A stretch of DNA of 64,000 nucleotides, taken from JBEKIK01 sp963845975 (GTDB lineage: Bacteria; Planctomycetota; Planctomycetia; Pirellulales; Thermoguttaceae). Below, one piece after another: positions 19,404 through 28,982 of this stretch; position 1 is the first letter of the stretch, and the number at the start of each line of letters is the position of its first letter. A program made the position numbers and the translations under genes. The notes beneath the pieces are model-generated. The model saw only the letters and a list, made by a program, of their open reading frames with translations, made no database searches and was not told the DNA's origin. The DNA is taken from NCBI GenBank assembly GCA_963845975.1, contig CAWJUD010000002.1, forward strand, positions 496,001 through 560,000. Direction: 5' to 3'.

Positions 19404-20680
19404 ATGTCCAGCACTAGAACTGAAACGGCACTGCCTCAAAGTCCTAAAAAGGGTGTCCAAGCCCTTCTCCAGGACGCCCGCATCGATGCCGCTCATTCCG
19501 TTAATGGGCAGGATTCGGGTCTAATACCTGCGTCTACATCGGATTCAGCTATAGAACCGGATATTGATTCAGTCATGGCGGGATCGGCCGAAAACTTGCC
19601 GGTTCACACGGCTGATGAGTTTCCAAAAAATGGTTTGGCAAGCGAACAACTTCAACGACAAGCCGAGCAATTGGCCCATTTTCTGCGCGAACGGCAAAGG
19701 GAGCTTGATCATCGCGAAGCACAATTGAATGCGGAGCTTGCCCAATTGGAAACCGATCTGCGCAAGGAGCGGTTGTGCCTTTGCGAACGGGAAGCCGAAC
19801 TAGAGCGGCGCCGGCAGGATTTGGAAATTCGGGAAAAGGAAATCATGGAGCGATTGGAGCGATTGGCCGCCGCCGACGCTGCTTTGAAACGTAAAGCCGG
19901 GTCCGAATCTGAAGTTGCCGGCCGTTCGGCCGGTCTGCCGCGGGGAAGCGCACAATTTGCCCAACACGCTGCTGAACAAAACGAAAAACGGCAACGAGAG
20001 CTGGAAGAGGCCGAAAATCGCCTTGCCCAGGCCCAAAGCGAAACCCAGAAGTTCCAAGAACAATTAACGGCCCAGCGCAGGGAAGTACACGAAGAAATCC
20101 ATCGAGAACGTCAGCGTCTGATTGCCCAGCAGCGTCAAGCCCTGGCCGAACTGGAACTGAGACGACAGTCCTTGCAGCAACGCGGCAGGCATGTAGATCG
20201 ATGCCGCAGGGGGCTTTTGCAGCTTTGTGGCGAATTGCAGCAGATGCACCGGGAGACGTTGGAAATCCGGCTGGTCGCTGAGGAACTTTGGATAAAACTA
20301 TCCGGCTCGGCTGCCCCGGACACATTGACCGGTTCCCTGGGCCGGATCCGCAACCGCCTGGCCGACCAGTATCGGCTGGCCAATGCCGAATTGCTCAAGC
20401 GGAAAGAAGAACTCGAAAGCGTCCGGGATCAATTGGTTGAACAATTCCGGCGCTTGCCGAGCAGAAACAACAATTCGAGCGTTGGATGGCCGCCAGGCAG
20501 GGAGAATCCCAACAGCAGGCCTCGATGCTAATCGCCCGGGAACAGGCGCTTTTAGGACAACACACGCGCTTCGAGGAAGAATCGCAACGGTGGCTCATCG
20601 AGCGGATGCAATACGAGCAGGAAATCCGCCGGCTGCGCCTGCAACTCGCCCGGCAAAGCGAACAGGCCGCAAACACATAA
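19404..20680 (+). CDS. Long coiled-coil protein, frameshifted
   Basis: The start at 19404 (MSSTRTETA) follows an upstream in-frame GTG at 19368. About 90 disordered residues are followed by an almost continuous Glu/Arg/Gln/Leu heptad coiled coil (LRERQRELDHREAQLNAELA, LERRRQDLEIREKEIMERLE and so on). At about 20455 (CGCTTGCC) the frame changes; adding one G gives RRLAEQKQQFERWMAARQGE and the coiled coil continues to IRRLRLQLARQSEQAANT, ending at 20680. No enzymatic domain or membrane segment. A cytoskeletal or scaffold role is only a guess. Confidence 0.75.
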
Positions 20681-20792
20681 TTGTCCGGCAATTTGTTCCA
20701 GAAAAAATACGAAAAAATGCTTGGAGCAGATGCCAAAATATAAAACATCAATCATAGCAAGAGATTATAACAATGAATCCACGGCGATTTAG

Positions 20793-20859
20793 CCCTGACC
20801 CTAACCCTCTCCCGACCGCTGATGAGGTGCCCGGAGAGGGGACTTTTGGGATAGGCTCT
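20793..20859. repeat. MITE-like element, right half (copy a)
   Basis: Contains the core CCCTAACCCTCTCCCGACC and ends with TGGGATAGGCTCT, the same terminal sequence as the complete element at 29940-30076. The left end was not found. Confidence 0.7.
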
Positions 20860-20976
20860 TATTTCGTGCGAATCATCTTGCACAATCTTGGGGGTGATTG
20901 TATTTTTGGCGGTCTTGGGCGAAAATAGCGGCGCTGCGATGGGAAAAAATACGAGTCCTCTTTCGAGGTTCCAGCC

Positions 20977-21825
20977 GTGACAAGTTCATCAGTGCCGTCG
21001 ATTCTCGCCTTGTTGGCCCAGCCCGTGAGCGGGAACCCCACGCAGTACATGATCGAGAAGGCCTTTGCCCATCACGATCTCGATTGGCGATATCTTTCCT
21101 TCGAGGTCGGCGCGGAAGATTTGGGCGATGCAATTCGGGGGCTGAAGGCGTTGGGCTTTTACGGCGGACATTTCGGCGATCCCCACAAGCGAACTGTTAT
21201 TCCCCTTTTGGATCGCACTACCGAAACAGCGGCCGCCGTCGGTGCGGTTAATATATTCACTTGCGAGGGCGGCGTCCTGGTGGGCGACAACCTCGAGGGC
21301 AAAGGCGTGTTGCAGGCGATTGGGCGGATCGTTGATCCGGGCGGCAAGCGATTCGTGCTCTTGGGGGCAGGCAGGCTCGCGCGGGCGACGGCCTTGGAGT
21401 TGGCAGGGGCGGGCGCCGGCGAAATTACAATCGTCAATCGCAGCGAATCCCGGGCAAATGAGTTGCTTGGCCTGTTGACCGCTAAGTGCCGGATTCCAAT
21501 CTCGGCCGTGCCCTGGCAAGGTGAATATGCCGTGCCGGTGGAAGCGGATGCGCTGATTCATGCCACCTCGATCGGGCGGCAAAATGATAATGCCGTCGTT
21601 CCGCTGCTCTATGACAGTCTGAGGCCGGAGTTACTAGTCGCCGATATATCTACCGATCCGCCGCAAACGCGGCTTTTGCATGAAGCCGCCCAACGGGGCT
21701 GCAAAACCGTGGATGGCCTGAGCATATTCATCGAGCAAGTCGCCTTGGCGCTAAAGCTTTGGACCGGCGTAGATCCCAGCCGCGCTGTGCTTCGCGATGC
21801 GGTGGAAGAGTATCTGGAAGTTTGA
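20977..21825 (+). CDS. Shikimate dehydrogenase-like oxidoreductase
   Basis: AroE family enzymes reduce 3-dehydroshikimate with NADPH. The 282-aa product has an N-terminal substrate domain and a C-terminal Rossmann domain (FVLLGAGRLARATALELAGA, VNRSESRANEL). Substrate motifs are altered: the canonical NxTxPxK reads HFGDPHK, keeping the Lys, and the NTDxxG motif reads NLEGKG, so the substrate Asp is Glu. It starts with GTG at 20977. It could be the pathway enzyme or a paralogue for a related substrate; no other aromatic-pathway gene is adjacent. Confidence 0.8.
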   Translation: MTSSSVPSILALLAQPVSGNPTQYMIEKAFAHHDLDWRYLSFEVGAEDLGDAIRGLKALGFYGGHFGDPHKRTVIPLLDRTTETAAAVGAVNIFTCEGGVLVGDNLEGKGVLQAIGRIVDPGGKRFVLLGAGRLARATALELAGAGAGEITIVNRSESRANELLGLLTAKCRIPISAVPWQGEYAVPVEADALIHATSIGRQNDNAVVPLLYDSLRPELLVADISTDPPQTRLLHEAAQRGCKTVDGLSIFIEQVALALKLWTGVDPSRAVLRDAVEEYLEV

Positions 21826-21917
21826 ATCAATAAAAAAAGTTAAAACGAAAACTTCCCCCTTTTCTCCCTCATTCTCTATAACTTATCCCATAGCGCGGCG
21901 TAAAGCCCCAACCCAAT

Positions 21918-21934
21918 CGCGACCACTGGTCGCG
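21918..21934. repeat. Palindrome CGCGACCA/TGGTCGCG
   Basis: A 17-base palindrome flanked by TAAAGCC and GGCTTTA; the same word occurs at 26523. Confidence 0.75.
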
Positions 21935-21951
21935 GCTTTACATACTATCCA

Positions 21952-23133
21952 CTAACCGCCATCTGCTTTCTCCGCCATTGCCAGGCGCTCGGCGATGGGC
22001 GGGTGGCTGTGGAATAGAAATACTTCCAGCGGATGCGGATTCGGATCGTCTTTATTGAGTTTGGCCAGCTTGCGAAATGCTGAAATATACGCCTCTTTAT
22101 CGCCGGTCCGCTGGATGGCGTAGCGATCGGATTGCCGTTCGTAATGCCGGCTAATGATGTTTTGCAGGGGTTCCAAAAGCATGGCAAAAAGGGTGAGAAT
22201 AAGCATAATAAGCGGCAGGGTATATACAGGCAATTGCGAGTAATCCAAGGGAGTATGTTCCCCGGCCGCCCAAGCCGCCAAAATCCGGTCGCAAATGAAA
22301 AATCCAGCCGCGCTATAAAGAATGCCGGCCGCGATCATGTTGCGGACGTGGTGAAAAACATGATGCCCGATTTCGTGGGCGAAAATGACTTGTATTTCCT
22401 GGGGCGAGAAAGCTTTCAGCAGTGTATCGCCCAAGAGCACGCGGCGGGTGCGGCCCAGGCCGGCGAGCATGGCGTTGGCCTTGACGGTTTCATCGCTAAG
22501 ATCCAGGCGATAGATCCCTTCGATGGATAACCCTGTGCCTTGGGCCAAAGAGGCGATGCGATCGGTCAGTTCCGGGACATCGAGTTTTACGATCTTATAA
22601 AACAGGGGCAGAATCAGCACCGGGGCCAATTGCCCCAGCAAAACGCTGACCAGGAAAAAGGCCCCCGCCGCCACGAGCCACCAAATCGCGCCGGTGGTCC
22701 AGATCAGCCAATACAGCCCGACGATAAGGACCATACCCAACGCCATGCCCAGCAAATTGCGTTTGGCATATCGCCACAGCCAGCCGGCAAAGGTCTGCGT
22801 ACTCAGACTGAATTGATGCTCCAAAACATGCCCGGAATAATATGACAACGGAAACGACGCCGCGATATGTCCCGCCGTAAGAAGAAGGAACAACAGCAAC
22901 AAACGGAGTGAGGTATTGCGCTGCGGCAGGGAAAAACCGTTAAGCCACCTATCCACGGGCTGCGCAAGCAGAAATGCGGCCACTGCCAAATAGGCGATAT
23001 CGATGGCTTTATCCGCCAGTGCGCAAATCAACTCCAGCCGGCCGTAGCGTTTTGCCTCGGTTAACTCCTGGGGGGTCATTCCTGCTGAATCAGGTTGTTC
23101 CTGAATTATTGGCGACGGCGATTGGTCGGGCAA
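21952..23133 (-). CDS. M48 family membrane metalloprotease (Ste24/HtpX-like)
   Basis: Zinc metalloprotease with the HEXXH motif in VIFAHEIGHHVFHH and the third-ligand Glu region in a RQSDRYAIQRTG segment; the C-terminal NPHPLEVFLFHSHPPIAERL is typical of CAAX-protease-type M48 proteins. At least five hydrophobic segments flank the active site. Such enzymes degrade or process membrane proteins. The TTG start at 23133 has AGGAG about eight bases upstream. Length (393 aa) fits the Ste24 type better than the shorter HtpX. Confidence 0.92.
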   Translation of the reverse strand: MPDQSPSPIIQEQPDSAGMTPQELTEAKRYGRLELICALADKAIDIAYLAVAAFLLAQPVDRWLNGFSLPQRNTSLRLLLLFLLLTAGHIAASFPLSYYSGHVLEHQFSLSTQTFAGWLWRYAKRNLLGMALGMVLIVGLYWLIWTTGAIWWLVAAGAFFLVSVLLGQLAPVLILPLFYKIVKLDVPELTDRIASLAQGTGLSIEGIYRLDLSDETVKANAMLAGLGRTRRVLLGDTLLKAFSPQEIQVIFAHEIGHHVFHHVRNMIAAGILYSAAGFFICDRILAAWAAGEHTPLDYSQLPVYTLPLIMLILTLFAMLLEPLQNIISRHYERQSDRYAIQRTGDKEAYISAFRKLAKLNKDDPNPHPLEVFLFHSHPPIAERLAMAEKADGG

Positions 23134-23182
23134 TGTTTTTGCTCCTAGTTATATTTTGAATCTTAGGAATATATATCATGAT

Positions 23183-23206
23183 GCCCACGGGTTGCAACCC
23201 GTGGGC
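23183..23206. repeat. Perfect 24-base palindrome
   Basis: GCCCACGGGTTG followed directly by its reverse complement. It lies between the M48 gene and the HNH gene and could act as a terminator for the latter or as a dispersed palindrome. Confidence 0.75.
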
Positions 23207-23235
23207 TTGGCTTGATTTTTATCTTCAATATGACA

Positions 23236-23925
23236 TTAATTCCCAGTAACTTTTGAATCTTTTAATGCCTGCCATTCCAACTTGTGCTCGAATCCGATTG
23301 CATAGTACGAGACACTTCGGTAAAAACTGAGCTTCCATCCTGTAACGCCTTCTTTGTTTTGCCAAAATCGCCATTCGAAAACATTGTCCCCGAAATCGAA
23401 TGTGGGAGATAGGTTTTGCTCGATCATGTTGATGAGTGGCAATGTCTCGGCACATAGTTGGGCACAAATCACAATTTGACCATCAGCAGGAAAAGGTTGC
23501 TTACGGATCAAAAAATAAAGGCCCTTTATGATTTTCACAAGACTGCGGCAGTACCGCTCGCCATCGATTTGCAACGTCGGGTAATTACCAAGCCACAACC
23601 CGGCAGGAGTCACCAATGGCCGAATCCGCATTTGCCGAAGCATATCGGCAACCATGCCTGGGTGTCTTTTGAGACTCCGCAGCACAGGCCCCTGAAAAAG
23701 CTGCTCTTTCTGCGGATTTTCAAAGTCGAATGTCATCACAAGCGCGTTTCGAAAGTACTCGTCATCAAGATTTGATCCTTCATTACAACGGACACAGGCA
23801 GGGATTGTCTCAGTACGGGCGGGCAGCAGATCTGGCCAAAGACACTGTGGAACGAAGTGCTCCCGCGTGACCTCCGAGCGATCTCCACACAAGCCACAAA
23901 TACCTTGTGAACGCTTACGGGGCAT
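23236..23925 (-). CDS. HNH-type zinc-finger protein, unknown function
   Basis: The N-terminus has the HNH nuclease-like pattern: CGLCGDRSEVTREHFVPQCL followed by IPACVRCNEGSNLDDEYFRN, that is two CxxC pairs around an EHFVP segment. Nuclease activity is plausible but not certain. Residues 80-229 form an alpha/beta region with no recognised domain. It starts three bases after the methyltransferase stop, so the two are co-transcribed. Confidence 0.75.
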   Translation of the reverse strand: MPRKRSQGICGLCGDRSEVTREHFVPQCLWPDLLPARTETIPACVRCNEGSNLDDEYFRNALVMTFDFENPQKEQLFQGPVLRSLKRHPGMVADMLRQMRIRPLVTPAGLWLGNYPTLQIDGERYCRSLVKIIKGLYFLIRKQPFPADGQIVICAQLCAETLPLINMIEQNLSPTFDFGDNVFEWRFWQNKEGVTGWKLSFYRSVSYYAIGFEHKLEWQALKDSKVTGN

Positions 23926-23927
23926 GA

Positions 23928-24596
23928 CTACCTGCCTTTCCGCATTGCCCAGGTCCAGTGGCGGTCGCTGGTGGCTTGGACCGATTCGGGCGGCGCCCCA
24001 AGGGGAATTATCAATAGTCGTACCTCTTCCACCTTCAAAGCCGCGTGAAATGAATCAGCGAGCATCTGTTGCTGGCGTTGATTCGCGCCGGCCGCATAGG
24101 TTTCGACCAGGCGGCAAAGCGCTGTCTCATTGTCGGGACGGAAAAGATCGCGGAAGAAGATCAATCCGCCCGCGGCGGTCACGCGCCATGCCTCGTTTAT
24201 TGCCGCGCTGGGATGGGAAAGGTGATGAATTATACTGTTGGAAATAACCGCGGCAAATTGCCCGTCGCGATACGGCAGGCGTTTGGCGTCGACTCGTTCC
24301 AGCCGGATGCGGCCGGCCAAACCCGCCTTGTCCACATTTTGCCGGCCGAGTGCGAGCATGTGTTCGGCCACGTCGACGGCCAGCACCCGGGCGTTGGGAA
24401 GGCGGCGGCAGAGTTCGATGGGTATCAAGGCCGTGCCCGTGCCCAAATCGAGGATTTCACCGTCCTCTGCAGCCAGGCCGGCCGCCAGCAAATCGGCGGC
24501 AAAGATCCGATTCACCTCGCCGTGGTCCATCGAATTATAATCCAGGGCCTCTTCGGCGCTGTCCATGGCTTCCGTTTCAAGAATGCGCTGGAGCAT
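23928..24596 (-). CDS. Class I SAM-dependent methyltransferase
   Basis: Motif I is ILDLGTGTALIPIEL, followed by RVLAVDVAEHMLALGRQN and the VISNSIIHHLSHP segment; the fold is a standard class I methyltransferase of UbiE-like type. The ATG at 24596 is preferred over a TTG nine bases upstream. The substrate is unknown; the downstream HNH gene gives no clear hint. Confidence 0.85.
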   Translation of the reverse strand: MLQRILETEAMDSAEEALDYNSMDHGEVNRIFAADLLAAGLAAEDGEILDLGTGTALIPIELCRRLPNARVLAVDVAEHMLALGRQNVDKAGLAGRIRLERVDAKRLPYRDGQFAAVISNSIIHHLSHPSAAINEAWRVTAAGGLIFFRDLFRPDNETALCRLVETYAAGANQRQQQMLADSFHAALKVEEVRLLIIPLGAPPESVQATSDRHWTWAMRKGR

Positions 24597-24753
24597 TATA
24601 TTCAATTCTCATTTCTTTGCGGACTTTTTCCAGATCGACTCCGAGAATTGCCTTGGCCAATTGGACCAGTGTATCCGGGTCGGCTTGGATATGAATGGTA
24701 ACGTTTTTATGCGCGACGGATTCGCGGCTCTTGAGTTCCTCCGTAAATCTAGA
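24577..24753 (-). pseudogene. Possible gene remnant upstream of the methyltransferase
   Basis: In one minus frame, 24753 to 24577 reads protein-like sequence (ESVAHKNVTIHIQADPDTLV, LAKAILGVDLEKVRKEM) and ends in TGA inside the methyltransferase start. It lacks a start codon and is bounded upstream by a stop, so it may be a decayed small gene or one broken by an indel. Confidence 0.3.
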
Positions 24754-24814
24754 TCATCTATCCTGTTAGGCCTTATTATTGCTTATCGCCGGAAGAGGGG
24801 CAAGTTGGCTGTCG

Positions 24815-25219
24815 CTACAGAATTGCATTCGCTCCGGCGGAGGCAACCGCATGGTCGTTTTCCACGGTGCTGCCGGAAACGCCGACGGCGCCGATGATTG
24901 CGCCTTGTTGGTTTTTCAGGGGCAGTCCGCCGGGAAATGAGATCAGGCCGCCGTTGGAATGTTCGATGTTATAAAGCGGGCCGCCCGGCTGGGACAGTTT
25001 TCCGATTTCTCCGGTGGGCATATCGAAAAAGCGCGCGGTTTTCGCCTTTTTTACCGCGACGTCAACGCTTCCCAGCCAGGCCTCGTCCATGCGGATGAAG
25101 GCCTTTAAATTCGCGCCCGCGTCGACGACCGCGATGTCCATTTTGGTCCCGATTTCCTGGGCTTTTTTTAGCGCGGCCGCAACGACCGCTTGGGCTTGTT
25201 TCATAGTGATATCGGCCAT
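24815..25219 (-). CDS. GlcG/HbpS family protein (DUF336)
   Basis: The 134-aa product matches the whole GlcG/HbpS fold: AVVDAGANLKAFIRMDEAWL, AKTARFFDMPTGEIGK and the C-terminal GLPLKNQQGAIIGAVGVSG. Members bind haem or small cofactors and often accompany glycolate or diol metabolism genes. A strong AAGGAGGAC site precedes the ATG. No metabolic partner is adjacent, so the specific role is open. Confidence 0.88.
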   Translation of the reverse strand: MADITMKQAQAVVAAALKKAQEIGTKMDIAVVDAGANLKAFIRMDEAWLGSVDVAVKKAKTARFFDMPTGEIGKLSQPGGPLYNIEHSNGGLISFPGGLPLKNQQGAIIGAVGVSGSTVENDHAVASAGANAIL

Positions 25220-25381
25220 TTTAAGTCCTCCTTATCTTTATGTTAATTGGAGTGTTCACGCATAACATTTTATATCGCTTATACATCACCGGACAAGATG
25301 GGGTATAATTAGAAAGATTAAGGGGTTAGCGACAGGGAAACAATGAATAATAAAATCTATAGAATAGCAATAATTGCCTTA

Positions 25382-25409
25382 TTGACTTTATTCCTAGACT
25401 GTCTATAAT
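25382..25409 (+). promoter_or_regulatory. Promoter predicting a leaderless PadR transcript
   Basis: TTGACT (25382-25387) and TATAAT (25404-25409) are 16 bases apart. The ATG of the PadR gene begins at 25416, where transcription would be expected to start, so the mRNA would have no leader. Confidence 0.6.
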
Positions 25410-25415
25410 AACGGC

Positions 25416-25760
25416 ATGAAAAGCATTGAAGGCGATAAACTGCGCGGGCATTTGGAAATGCTGATTCTCTCCGTTTTAGAGCGGGGCGATGCCCATGGGC
25501 TGGAAATTCTCCGCCGCCTGGAGGTTTTAGGCTGTGGGTTGCTTCGGCTCAAGGAAGGGTCGCTTTATCCTGCCCTTTATCGGCTGGAAGAGGCGAATAA
25601 GATCGAGGGAGTTTGGGAAGAAGAGCCGCACGGCCGCCGGGGTGCGCGGAGACGGATTTATCGCTTGACCGCTAAAGGAAAGCGAGATTTGACCAAAGGC
25701 CGAGATGCCTGGGCAAGCTTCGTCCAGGTCATCGGCGCAATAGTAGGAGCGCAGGCATGA
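25416..25760 (+). CDS. PadR family transcriptional regulator
   Basis: The 114-aa product is a complete PadR winged helix: LRGHLEMLILSVLERGDAHG, the LKEGSLYPALYRLEEANKIE recognition region and the wing RRIYRLTAKGKRDL. PadR proteins usually repress their own operon. The stop overlaps the ATG of the next gene (ATGA), a layout typical of PadR plus permease-prefix membrane protein pairs, which suggests it responds to membrane or drug stress. Confidence 0.92.
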   Translation: MKSIEGDKLRGHLEMLILSVLERGDAHGLEILRRLEVLGCGLLRLKEGSLYPALYRLEEANKIEGVWEEEPHGRRGARRRIYRLTAKGKRDLTKGRDAWASFVQVIGAIVGAQA

Positions 25761-26512
25761 ACGAAAACACACATAAAGCACTAATGATCGAAGTGGAACG
25801 GGCGGTGCGGCCGGTTCGGGCGAGTCAAGCCCGGAAACTCCGCATGCGTGAAGAACTGCTGGCCCATCTAACGGCGGTCTTCGAGGAGGAAGCCACCCGC
25901 TGCAGCGATGAGCAATCCGCACTAGACCAAGCGAAACAACGCTTTGGCGATCCATGTGAACTGGCCCATGAACTGCAGCAGACGGTGCCAATTTCTAGTC
26001 GCATCTATTACTTGTTGGAAATAACAGGTTTCCGGATGATGAGTGATTCTCCGTTGATATTTGTGGTTAAAGGCTTGCTGTTTACTATTAGCATACTTGC
26101 AATCACTGCGCCTTTATTGCTGATTGCACTAAATTTTCAAGGTAAAACCGCGGAATTCGGGATGCGGGAAATTATTGTTGTTAAAATGTTAGTAATCATA
26201 ATGGGAAGCATGATATTGGGAGTTATTTTCTTATCCAGGCTATACAAAACATTTTTTGCTGAAGGATTATGTCGCTTTGGCGCCCGGGCGGCAATCGACA
26301 TTCTGATCTCTCTTTGTGCATTCCCATTGTTGGCTTTTAGCAACTATATAGTGCTGACAGGCGATCTAATGGCAAGTCTGGCACATGCTCGATTTGCCTG
26401 TATTTTTGCTCCGGTAGCGCCTGTGATATTTCTTCTTTTGGTCCGGCAACATGCCCTCGAAATGCGCGCCGAAGAAAAATGGTCGAATTTGGAAATTGGT
26501 GATGAGAATTGA
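25757..26512 (+). CDS. Membrane protein with permease prefix domain
   Basis: Residues 1-80 form the helical permease-prefix-type region (RKLRMREELLAHLTAVFEEE, AKQRFGDPCELAHELQQ) commonly encoded after PadR regulators. It is followed by about four hydrophobic segments (FVVKGLLFTISILAITAPLL, MLVIIMGSMILGVIFL and two more). It overlaps the PadR stop by four bases. Function unknown; an envelope-stress or transporter accessory role is inferred from context only. Confidence 0.78.
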   Translation: MNENTHKALMIEVERAVRPVRASQARKLRMREELLAHLTAVFEEEATRCSDEQSALDQAKQRFGDPCELAHELQQTVPISSRIYYLLEITGFRMMSDSPLIFVVKGLLFTISILAITAPLLLIALNFQGKTAEFGMREIIVVKMLVIIMGSMILGVIFLSRLYKTFFAEGLCRFGARAAIDILISLCAFPLLAFSNYIVLTGDLMASLAHARFACIFAPVAPVIFLLLVRQHALEMRAEEKWSNLEIGDEN

Positions 26513-26522
26513 TCAACAAAAA

Positions 26523-26625
26523 CCGCGACCACTGGTCGCGGCTTTTCATGCTGGGTGTCGAACCGCGACCGCCGGTCGCGTCTTTATGGCAAAAACGCCG
26601 GGCACGAGCGCCGGGCTAAACATTA
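26523..26625. repeat. Cluster of three dispersed palindromes
   Basis: CCGCGACCACTGGTCGCGG (26523-26541) is followed by CTTTTC and may terminate the PadR operon. A second hairpin (26563-26580) is followed by TCTTT. A third GC-rich word ends in CCGGGCTAAA, the tail of the family seen at 36824, 47982, 61943 and 63037. Confidence 0.65.
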
Positions 26626-26651
26626 CCATCTACGATATACCATCTACTTTT

Positions 26652-28868
26652 TCATCGGCGGGGTTTTAACACCACGGTGGCCAGAGGCGGATAGGTGATG
26701 TGGATCGAGTATGGCCGGCCGTGGCTTTGGTACGCTTCGGCCCTTGCGCCCGGGGCATTGCCCATGTTGCTGCCGGAGTAGTAGGACGAATCGCTGTTGA
26801 AAATCTCCTCGTACCAACAACATTCGGGTACGCCGAGTCGGTAGCCCACGCGCGGCACTGGGGTGAAGTTGCAGAGGACGACCAGGAAATCCTTAGGGTC
26901 TTTTGCCCGGCGGACGTAGCAGAGCGTGCTGTCGTCGTGGTTATGGCAGTCGATCCATTCGAATCCGTGGTAGTCGAAATCGACTTCGTGCAGGGCTTTT
27001 TCCCGGCGATACAGGTGGTTCAGGTCGGTGACGCATTTGAGCAATCCCTGATGCGATTGCCACTGCATCAGGTGCCATTGCAGGCTGGTGTCGTAATTCC
27101 ACTCGTTCCACTGGCCGAAATCGCTGCCCATGAAGAGCAGTTTTTTGCCGGGGTGGGTCCACATGTAGCTGTACAGCAGGCGGAGGTTGGCGAATTTTTG
27201 CCACAGGTCGCCGGGCATTTGGTCGAGCATCGAGCCTTTGCCGTGCACCACCTCGTCGTGCGACATGGGCAGCACGAAGTTTTCGTGAAAGGCGTAAATC
27301 AGGCTGAAGGTCAACTCGTCGTGATGGTACCTGCGATGGACCGGGTCGTGGCGCATGTAACCGCGGGTGTCGTTCATCCAGCCCATGTTCCATTTCAGGC
27401 TGAAGCCCAATCCGCCCATGTAGGTCGGGCGCGAGACGGCGGGCCAGGCGGTGGATTCCTCGGCGATAGTAAGCACGCCGGGGTGCTGGATGTGGGCTTG
27501 TTCGTTGAATTCCTTGAGGAGCGCGATTGCCGGGAGGTTTTCGCGTCCGCCGTATTCGTTGGGGAGCCAATCGCCTTCTTCGCGGCTGTAGTCGAGGTAG
27601 AGCATCGAGGCCACGGCGTCGACGCGCAAGCCGTCGATGTGGTACTTTTCCAACCAGAAAAGGGCGTTGGACACCAGGAAATTGCGGACTTCGTGCCGGC
27701 CGTAATTGAAGATGTGGGTACCCCAATCGCGGTGATCGCCTTGGCGGGGATCGGCGTGTTCGTAAAGAGCCGTGCCGTCGAAGCGGCGCAGCCCGTGCCC
27801 GTCGCGGGGGAAATGTGCGGGAACCCAGTCGATGATCACTCCGATCCCGTTTTGATGGCAGACGTCGACAAAATACATGAAATCCTGGGGCGAGCCGTAA
27901 CGGCTGGTAACGGCGTAGTAGCCCACGGTCTGGTATCCCCAACTGGCCGTAAAGGGATGTTCGGCCACCGGCATCAGTTCGATATGCGTGTAACCTACTT
28001 CTTTGCAATAATCGGCGAGTTGATGAGCCAGATCGCGATAACTCAGCCAGCGGTTGGGATCGTCGCCGGGCCTTTTCCAACTGCCCAGGTGAACCTCGTA
28101 AAAAGCGAGCGGTTTTTCCAGCCAGTTGGTTTCGCGGCGGCTGGTCATCCACTCCGGATCGTGCCAGTGGTAGCGGTTCAAGTCGGCGACTTGCGAAGCG
28201 GTCCGCGGCGGGACCTCGGCGGCGAATCCGTATGGATCGGACTTTTCGAAGACCCAATCGTGGTGGCGGATCTGGTATTTATACAACGTGCCTTCGCCCA
28301 AGCCGGGCACGAACAATTCCCAAAATCCGCTGGGGATGTGTTTGCGCATGGGATGGCGCCGGCCGTCCCAGGCGTTGAAGTCGCCGACCACGCTGACGCT
28401 GGTGGCATTGGGGGCCCAAACCGCGAAGTTCACGCCGTCCACGCCGTCGATGGTCCGCAACTGGGCCCCGAGCTTGCTGTACGACTGCCAGTGCCGGCCT
28501 TCGTTTAAGAGGTGGAAATCGTAATCGGTCAATAAATGCGGAAAGGAGTAGGGATCGTACATCATTGTGGGTTTCTTTCCTCCCTCTTCGGCCACGCGGA
28601 TCATGTACCGTGGGGAGCCGTTGCCGTTGGACATCGGGCAAATGGCCTCAAAAAGGCCGGCCGGATGGATCCGCCGCATGGGCAGGGGCGACTGCACATG
28701 CTTGGGATCGACCACCCAAGCCTGCATCGAATTGGGCAAATACGCCCGCACTGCCAAGGCGCGGCGTCCGGCATCGTTCACCTCGTGAGGTCCTAGCAAT
28801 TCAAAGGGATTTTCGTGTCTTCCTTCTATCAATCGGCCGATGTTTTCCAAACAAAGGTTGGTACGCAC
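26652..28868 (-). CDS. glgB: 1,4-alpha-glucan branching enzyme
   Basis: GlgB adds alpha-1,6 branches to glycogen. It has an N-terminal CBM48-type region (FELLGPHEV, GVNFAVWAPNATSVSVVGDF) and a GH13 barrel with YTHIELMPVAEHPF, the nucleophile motif DGLRVDAVASMLY, LTIAEESTAWP and MSHDEVVHGKGSM. Length about 738 aa is normal. GTG at 28868 is chosen because AAGGAGG lies six bases upstream; the in-frame ATG at 28898 has no such site. No other glycogen gene is nearby. Confidence 0.96.
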   Translation of the reverse strand: MRTNLCLENIGRLIEGRHENPFELLGPHEVNDAGRRALAVRAYLPNSMQAWVVDPKHVQSPLPMRRIHPAGLFEAICPMSNGNGSPRYMIRVAEEGGKKPTMMYDPYSFPHLLTDYDFHLLNEGRHWQSYSKLGAQLRTIDGVDGVNFAVWAPNATSVSVVGDFNAWDGRRHPMRKHIPSGFWELFVPGLGEGTLYKYQIRHHDWVFEKSDPYGFAAEVPPRTASQVADLNRYHWHDPEWMTSRRETNWLEKPLAFYEVHLGSWKRPGDDPNRWLSYRDLAHQLADYCKEVGYTHIELMPVAEHPFTASWGYQTVGYYAVTSRYGSPQDFMYFVDVCHQNGIGVIIDWVPAHFPRDGHGLRRFDGTALYEHADPRQGDHRDWGTHIFNYGRHEVRNFLVSNALFWLEKYHIDGLRVDAVASMLYLDYSREEGDWLPNEYGGRENLPAIALLKEFNEQAHIQHPGVLTIAEESTAWPAVSRPTYMGGLGFSLKWNMGWMNDTRGYMRHDPVHRRYHHDELTFSLIYAFHENFVLPMSHDEVVHGKGSMLDQMPGDLWQKFANLRLLYSYMWTHPGKKLLFMGSDFGQWNEWNYDTSLQWHLMQWQSHQGLLKCVTDLNHLYRREKALHEVDFDYHGFEWIDCHNHDDSTLCYVRRAKDPKDFLVVLCNFTPVPRVGYRLGVPECCWYEEIFNSDSSYYSGSNMGNAPGARAEAYQSHGRPYSIHITYPPLATVVLKPRR

Positions 28869-28982
28869 ACAAACCTCCTTGCGTTTTTTTGTATACATTG
28901 TTGGGGCGGCAGTTTAAATTGTCGCCGCAACATGTTACCAAGTAAAAAACTGCCTCCTTCGCTTGTAATTTGTATTATGTTT

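Noticed and set aside
26700..28508. A 602-codon plus-strand ORF
   Set aside because: Antisense to glgB with no family pattern of its own; a shadow of codon bias.
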